Assembly: GCA_903813345.2 (NCBI GenBank)
Contig: CAIIXF020000012.1
Location: forward strand, 18,731,520 to 18,795,519
DNA length: 64,000 bases
Reading direction: 5' to 3'
Origin: Owenia fusiformis
Taxonomy: Eukaryota > Annelida > Polychaeta > Sabellida > Oweniidae
The stretch's first letter is position 1, and each line of letters starts with the position of its first letter. The position numbers were made by a program, and so were the translations under genes. The notes below the pieces were generated by a model. That model was given only the letters and a program-made list of their open reading frames with translations. It did no database searches and was not told the DNA's origin. Below, piece by piece: positions 58,826 through 64,000 of the stretch.

Positions 58826-60312
58826 CACAAGGAGGATTGGCTCCCAGAATGCAACATGACACATGCTAGGGGAAGTGGTCCTAATTATCGCACGGTCTTA
58901 ATTATCGCACGATTGTCCTAAATAGCTAAAATATACACCCACCATCTTTTAAAACAGTGTTACAAAAAACAGTTGTACACCCTCTGTAACACCATCCTCT
59001 CTGGAGTACCCTCCCACCCATACCTAGGCTTGACCATCTGCAATGACCTCAGGTGGAATGAACAAACTGGGAATGCAGTCTCCAAAGCCACCAGAGCACT
59101 TGGAGTTGTGCGTCGCAACCTCAGAGGGTGCCCCACATCCCTCAAAGAAAAGGCCTACAAGTCCATCGTTAGGCCCCACCTTGAGTATTGTGCCTCAATC
59201 TGGGATCCCCATACCCAAAGGAACATTAATGCCCTAGAGCAAGTCCAACATAGTGCTCTCCGTATGGTCGACAACAACTATGCTAGAGAACCAGGCACGA
59301 TCACCAAGTTATATGATAAGTACCAGTGGGATAAACTTGACATTAGACGTAGCAATAGCAGACTTTCCCTCATGTACAAAATAGTAAATGACAAGGTAGA
59401 AATCACATCTTCAGATTTCTTCACCCCCCTCAGATCCAAGACACGCCATAACAATACTCTGAACTTCACCACATACTCCTGCAACACTGACATACTCAAA
59501 TACTCTTTTGTACCAAGGACCATTGTTGAATGGAATAAGCTTGATGACACCATCGTAACCAGCCCATCAATAGAACTCTTTAATAAAGGACTATGTAATA
59601 AGGACTAATCCATTTAAAGTTATATAAATTATCCCCTTCAGGGTCACCTATATATATTTTCTTGAAAAATCCAGGTGATAAATATATAATGATTATGATT
59701 ATGACAGTTCAACACCATTACTACCAATCTTCATGATTTATTCATATATTTAGAAATATCTCTTCATTTTTTAAGAATTGTTTACTTCCGCTATTGTCAT
59801 GTATGCTATTGCGCAAAAAGTGAAATTCGTCTGACAAAGTTTGACCCCCCTCCAAATAAAGACAAAAAAGTAAGTGTATAATGGATATTTTGTTGATATT
59901 TTACACTAAAACTGATAGAAAAATGATTATGGCATATGTATGTATCTGTTATAAACAGAGAAATGTATACAGTATCGTGAAATGACATCTGAAACACAAC
60001 TGTGCGATAATTAGGACGACTGTGCGATAATTAGGACCACTGCACATGCAAGTCTAAGGGGTCTTAAAGTGTTAGCGTTCGGAGATTGAGAAATGTCAAA
60101 CAGTACTTAAATTTTAGAAGAAAGGTTGATCTTTCATCTCATATTCTCAAAGTAAGTTGAAGTTATCATATTTGAAATCGTCAGTAGTTTTCCAGAGTAC
60201 CCGTGCGTTGATAGGACCATTTCCCCTACTGTCGTTCTGCCATTTTGAAACCTAGCTGTCACGAGTAAATAAGGTTAACTGATGTTGCATTCTGGGAGTC
60301 AATCCTTCTTGG
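58826..60312. repeat. Inverted blocks around a LINE, with ZNF143/Staf-like motifs
   Basis: CAAGGAGGATTGGCTCCCAG… at 58828 and …CTGGGAGTCAATCCTTCTTG at 60292 are near-complementary, as are AGGGGAAGTGGTCCTAATTA at 58868 and the ATAGGACCATTTCCCC text near 60211-60226. Inner GTCCTAATTATCGCAC words pair with GTGCGATAATTAGGAC at 60002-60042. TCCCAGAATGCA (58842-58853) and its complement (60286-60297) match the core of the ZNF143/Staf site. Confidence 0.55.
58935..59700 (+). pseudogene. CR1/Jockey-type LINE fragment (RT C-terminal part)
   Basis: A 211-codon frame from 58973 to the stop at 59606-59608. Diagnostic words: HPYLGLTICNDLRWN, KATRALGVVRRNL, YKSIVRPHLEYCASIWDP (thumb/connection region of RT), ALRMV, WDKLDIRRSNSRLSLMYKI and a C-terminal FVPRTIVEWNKLD. 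This order is typical of the C-terminal end of CR1- and Jockey-like ORF2 proteins. Catalytic YADD and the endonuclease are missing. The 3' end passes into ATGATT-type repeats (59685-59703). Inserted between the inverted promoter-like blocks. Confidence 0.85.
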
Positions 60313-60378
60313 ATCACAAACATGGCGATTCATGAAAACATTCGTTCGATTTGGTAGGGATTTATCTATCATTTGCAG
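60238..60378. promoter_or_regulatory. Candidate bidirectional RAD1/TYW1 promoter and TYW1 5' non-coding exon
   Basis: On the minus strand CAAAATGGCAG (60239-60249) and on the plus strand ACAAACATGGCGATT (60316-60330) resemble YY1 sites, which in animals often lie just downstream of transcription starts. They point away from each other, about 80 bp apart, with a Staf-like site between (60285-60299). GCAG/GTATGA at 60378/60379 is a plausible donor for a non-coding TYW1 exon that would splice to the acceptor at 62709. No TATA box or transcript evidence. Confidence 0.4.
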
Positions 60379-60865
60379 GTATGAAGCTTTGGATTAATTT
60401 ATTGTGCTACTTAAAGTGAACGGGAATTATTTTTCTACCGCTTAGGAGAGTTTGAGACACGAACCTTAGAATTAAGCTCATTGTGACAACTTTTGATGGT
60501 TGAGGTTTATTTTTGTTCCCCACTTTAATTTAGCCTTGGCCTTGCCTAGGCCGAAACATTTTATAATTTTGAAATATAAATCAATCATTGCCTAGGCTAC
60601 ATGAGGAGAATCCCAATCGTCCAAATCGCATTGGTCTGAATCCCAATGGTCCATATCCCACATTTGTCCGAATAGCATGATAGAAAGATTTTGCTTACCA
60701 TATTTAGGTTATTCTTTTTGCTGACTGACAACACTACATTATGATTTGAAATAGCTAGCCACATACAGCATACCATTGGAAAGCTTATTTAGTGTTCTTT
60801 AATATCATTCATAACAGAATCAAATCAAATGTTCAGGGACTGGGAATTAAGTGTTACGCACAGAA

Positions 60866-61285
60866 ATTTAATTATTATTATTAATAAGTTTATTGGTTTC
60901 TTGAACATCTAATGTACATCGAGAAGTCCAATAAAGCAAATAACAAATAAAAACATTCATGTACACGTGCATGGTAAAACAATAATTACAATCTAATTTT
61001 AACAATCACTGAGTACTAAGTAGCATAAAATGATTTCACATCAGTTTTGTTTAACATATCTTTGGTAATATTATGAACTCTTGTAAAATAATCACCAATT
61101 GTTTCATTAATTGTATCATTGTGCGCTAACAAGGACTTGTATTAAAATGAGAAAAACTATTGTTTATACTTTTTATTTTACTGAGATATAGAGATTGAGC
61201 CAGTTTTAGTTCTGATTGAGAACAACAAAAAAGAATGTGTTCTTCATCACCTATTGTATTTTTCGAATGAAAGCTGGCTACGCCC
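60866..61285 (-). mobile_element. LINE 3'-end fragment in TYW1 intron 1
   Basis: On the minus strand 61285-61120 reads SFHSKNTIGDEEHILFCC and then ELKLAQSLYLSKIKSI, the C-terminal zinc-knuckle region of a LINE ORF2 (IGDE-x-H-x4-C). The 3' UTR runs to an (AAT)-rich tail at 60866-60885. 5' truncated. Confidence 0.6.
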
Positions 61286-62710
61286 CTGGTTGTAATATCT
61301 GACCTTGGTCATCTAGGATTTATTTTATCCAGAACATGTATACTTATACTTCTCCTAGTTTATACTGTGGAGAAGGGGAACAACGCCACTTGACACCCTC
61401 TATATGTGGCTAGCTATTTCACATCGTAAAAATGTTCGTAATGTTGTCAGTTCGCGAAAATATTTCATCATCTATTACATTATTTAATCTACTTTGAAGG
61501 ACTTGCTATATATTCATCGTAGATTCATTTGGTAAAATATGGCAGCAATTAACAGTTTTGGCTAGAGCATTCCATTCTTTAAGGTCTCGGGGTAGTAATC
61601 AGAAATGTACACCAAACTGGAAATGAAAAAAACATGTGGATTTTAGATTTCAAGATAACATATTGCTTAAAATGATAGGAGCTTTGAAAATTTGAATTCA
61701 TTTCTAGAAATAGAGAAAAAATGACCACAATTTTTGTTTCAGATAAATTTTCTAATTTTCAAAGCTCATCATTTAAAGCAATGTATTGGCCACATTTTCT
61801 GAAAAGGTCCATGTGGAGTATGGCAAGTGATTTTAGACAGTCATATCTTTCACCATGAGTGTTTTCTGGCCGTAAATACAGTGGTTTTTATATTTCTTTC
61901 AAGTGAAGTCCCCATGATAGTAAAATATCAGTCCAACTCTCTGAAAAATTATGGATTAGGGCCCCACCTCGGAACTTTTTCAGTCACAATTTCAGAGGGC
62001 TGAAAAAGCTATTTCAGCATGGTAAGGGTCATTTTGACTATGACCATTGTGATCCTGGTCATGTAAATAATATATGGGAGTAGTAAAACTGATTGAAGGT
62101 TAAAGCAGAACTCTGCTATTATCTTAGTTCAAAAAATTCTAAAATGCACATGGCTTTTACATTCCCTGTTTGGTGTAAATTTCTGATAACTACCCCAAGA
62201 CCTTAATATAATATGGAGCAACTGGTAAAAGTTACTTTATTTCTTAATTATTCCATCAAATTAAGGCCAAGTAGGGAGATCTGAGAAGATGTCCATTCAG
62301 TCATTCATCCATCCGTCACTTCAGTTTGTCTAACCAGGTGGTAACTCAAATACCAATTGGTAGAATTGATTCAAATTTGGGAATTTGCATAAATTTTAAA
62401 TATGGCCAGTCAATTCTTATCTTCTTCAAATTACCACTTTTCTAGTTAATCTGGCAAAGAATGAAATAGCGATATTTGGAAAATACTAGGCCTCAGATTA
62501 TTTAGTTTTCACAGATTCACAGATTACAATATCTTGGAAACTATTTGGTAAATTATCAGCTTATCACTATAGTGTATATAATGATCCATTTAGTCAGATG
62601 ATTATAATAAGTATGATATGATTGCCCATTATTTTTTGAAACAATATGATATGGTGTACATTAGTTTCAAAATCTAAAGCTATATAATATTACATATTTA
62701 ACATTTCAGG
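61286..62710. other. TYW1 intron 1, no other gene seen
   Basis: AT-rich with no supported exon or clear repeat; ends in the acceptor TTTAACATTTCAG just before the TYW1 coding exon. Confidence 0.4.
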
Positions 62711-64000
62711 ATGTCTCTGACATTGTGGTTGCTAGGCAACGCATATACATTACCTGGGGTTGTTGCCATAGTAACTGGGGGACTCCTCTTATGGCTGATA
62801 TTGACTCTTGGAAAACATAATAAAGATACCATAAAGGTAAGTTTTTAAGGATTTAATTTATTTTGGATTGAATCATTTCTCTGTAAATCTTTGCAGGCCT
62901 GCACGGTAGAAATGCAAAGTTTAGGAAACAACACCAGAGTGGAATAAATCAGCCATAATGCATCAATTCTTGGGCTGAAAATTATTTTCACACATTGCAA
63001 AATATGTTCTCACTAAAAGAACATATTTTCCATGAAAATTTTTGCAAGGATCATAAGTTGGCAAAGCATCACTTTCAATCTGTCAGCTTGACAACCATTC
63101 AACGAATGACCATTGGTGGGGTGATTGATTGTATAATGCAGTGCAGTTATATGAAATACTGTGTTTGGATTGGCTGGAATCGGGCACACCTTGCCTAGCT
63201 ATGTGCGAATTTATTTTTATGATATTCAGGTACATGCATTAGATGGCCAGGAGTTCAAATTACAAAACTGTGCTTGGATTCTTCTCTCATATAAACCATA
63301 CAGTCATAGCATTGTCATTCTCAAGTGAAAAATGAAGCTACTTGTCTGTGATAGATATTGGAAAAGGGCTACATAATATGACTGTATTATGACTACATAC
63401 CCAGTGATCTCCCCAGCATTAAAGCAAGTGTTCGCAGCACCCACCTGAGACTTTGAAGATAGGCTTGCACCCACCTGAAAATCCATTTGTACCCAAAAAT
63501 TTGCATATTTTGTCCAACTTTGATCTGAATTGTGAAAATGAGAATTTTGCACCCACCTTAGAAAAATATTCTTGAGAGATCACTGATACTTGTGGACAAT
63601 GCTGAGTGCTCCTGATCTTACAATTTATGGTCTTAAGACACTGACCTCTCATTTGACCTTGAGACATTAATCTTATGACCTTGAGGAAATTAATCTTAAT
63701 TTAATATCTGCAACTGTTCAGGAATTTCTTTGATCATTATGAATAAAAGCTAGTAGTTGTATTACATTATAACGTTTATAGGGATTTTAGTATGCTGCAA
63801 TTTCAATTATTTCCTCTTATCAGAAAAAGCTGATGCTGATCAGTTAGATCTATCAGACTTTTGAAAGCATTAAAATTTGTTTTATACCAACGTTAGGTAC
63901 CTGATGTGGATGTTACTATAGCAACCAATGATGCAGTCAAGAATACTGAAGATGCTGGAGAAGATGAACTAAGATTGAAAGTATTCTATGGAACACAAAC
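62711..64000 (+). CDS. TYW1: TYW1, 5' coding exons (runs off the window)
   Basis: Exon 62711-62836 (acceptor ATTTCAG, donor GTAAGT, 42 codons, phase 0) and exon 63897-64000+ (acceptor AACGTTAG). The first starts MSLTLWLLGNAYTLPG and holds one hydrophobic segment (about residues 14-33, VVAIVTGGLLLWLILTL), a membrane anchor. The second has an acidic linker and then RLKVFYGTQ, the first strand and FMN phosphate loop of a flavodoxin domain. Animal TYW1 has this layout: N-terminal anchor, flavodoxin domain, then a radical-SAM domain that converts m1G37 of tRNA-Phe to 4-demethylwyosine. The same loop occurs in NADPH-P450 reductase, but the short linker and anchor suit TYW1 better. Radical-SAM residues lie outside the window, so the call is not proven. 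Confidence 0.7.
63408..63592. mobile_element. CAGTGATCTCCCCAGCAT family copy in TYW1 intron 2
   Basis: Left CAGTGATCTCCCCAGCATTA, right AGAGATCACTG; core 'gcacccacctgaaaat' is the complement of the core at 21985-22190. Confidence 0.6.

Noticed and set aside
58973-59608. LINE fragment as a host gene in the RAD1-TYW1 interval
   Set aside because: All recognisable words belong to the C-terminal part of CR1/Jockey-type ORF2.
62995-63198. 67-codon frame with Cys spacing a little like a PAN/apple domain
   Set aside because: It lies in TYW1 intron 2 with no convincing splice sites and too few conserved residues to name.
1-64000. Bacterial or viral system, CRISPR array or operon
   Set aside because: No prokaryotic gene spacing, ribosome sites or repeat-spacer pattern; introns and LINEs show a eukaryotic genome.

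Overview
This window is nuclear DNA of an animal, most likely a marine invertebrate (deuterostome or lophotrochozoan; the sequence alone does not settle which). It is AT-rich, with short exons bounded by GT/AG signals, long repeat-filled introns, non-LTR retrotransposon fragments and many foldback or terminal-inverted-repeat elements. There are no prokaryotic genes, no convincing rRNA or tRNA gene and no CRISPR array. Most of the longer open frames are repeat DNA or fragments of retrotransposons.

Right part (49-64 kb). Two conserved genes stand head to head. RAD1, the checkpoint clamp subunit of the 9-1-1 complex, lies on the minus strand (49089-57172). Eight coding exons can be assembled by eye into an intact 276-residue protein. 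TYW1 (wybutosine synthesis) starts on the plus strand at 62711 and runs off the window just after the start of its flavodoxin domain. Between them lies a promoter-like region with YY1-like motifs on both strands and an inverted pair of ZNF143/Staf-like motifs, split apart by a CR1-like LINE fragment. The 5' part of RAD1 exon 7 is repeated upstream as a 102-bp array that keeps splice acceptors and an open frame.

Left part (0.3-38 kb, minus strand). A set of small exons, all phase 1 at both ends, looks like a secreted modular gene: a hydrophobic leader exon (38.0 kb), an EGF exon (28.6 kb), an unnamed ~100-residue domain (12.3 kb), a 42-nt EGF-tail microexon (9.9 kb), a cbEGF exon (9.2 kb), then a second EGF exon (4.6 kb), a second copy of the unnamed domain (3.2 kb) and a second 42-nt microexon (0.3 kb). 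The order suggests a duplicated three-exon cassette. A decayed spectrin-repeat-like gene fragment (17.2-20.9 kb) sits between cassette exons on the same strand.

Mobile DNA. The best-defined elements are: a 90-bp element with 9-bp target duplication inside an exon-like frame (561-650); a 3.1-kb element with ~300-bp inverted repeats and 5-bp target duplication, carrying a LINE and a 239-bp relative (30758-33863); two related elements with 9-bp duplications in RAD1 introns (51496-51574, 54256-54633); a TA-flanked 774-bp element (43368-44141); a GC-rich CATCGGCCG family in six or more places; and a VNTR-bearing element at 22.5-24.1 kb. All gene models rest on reading by eye and need transcript support.
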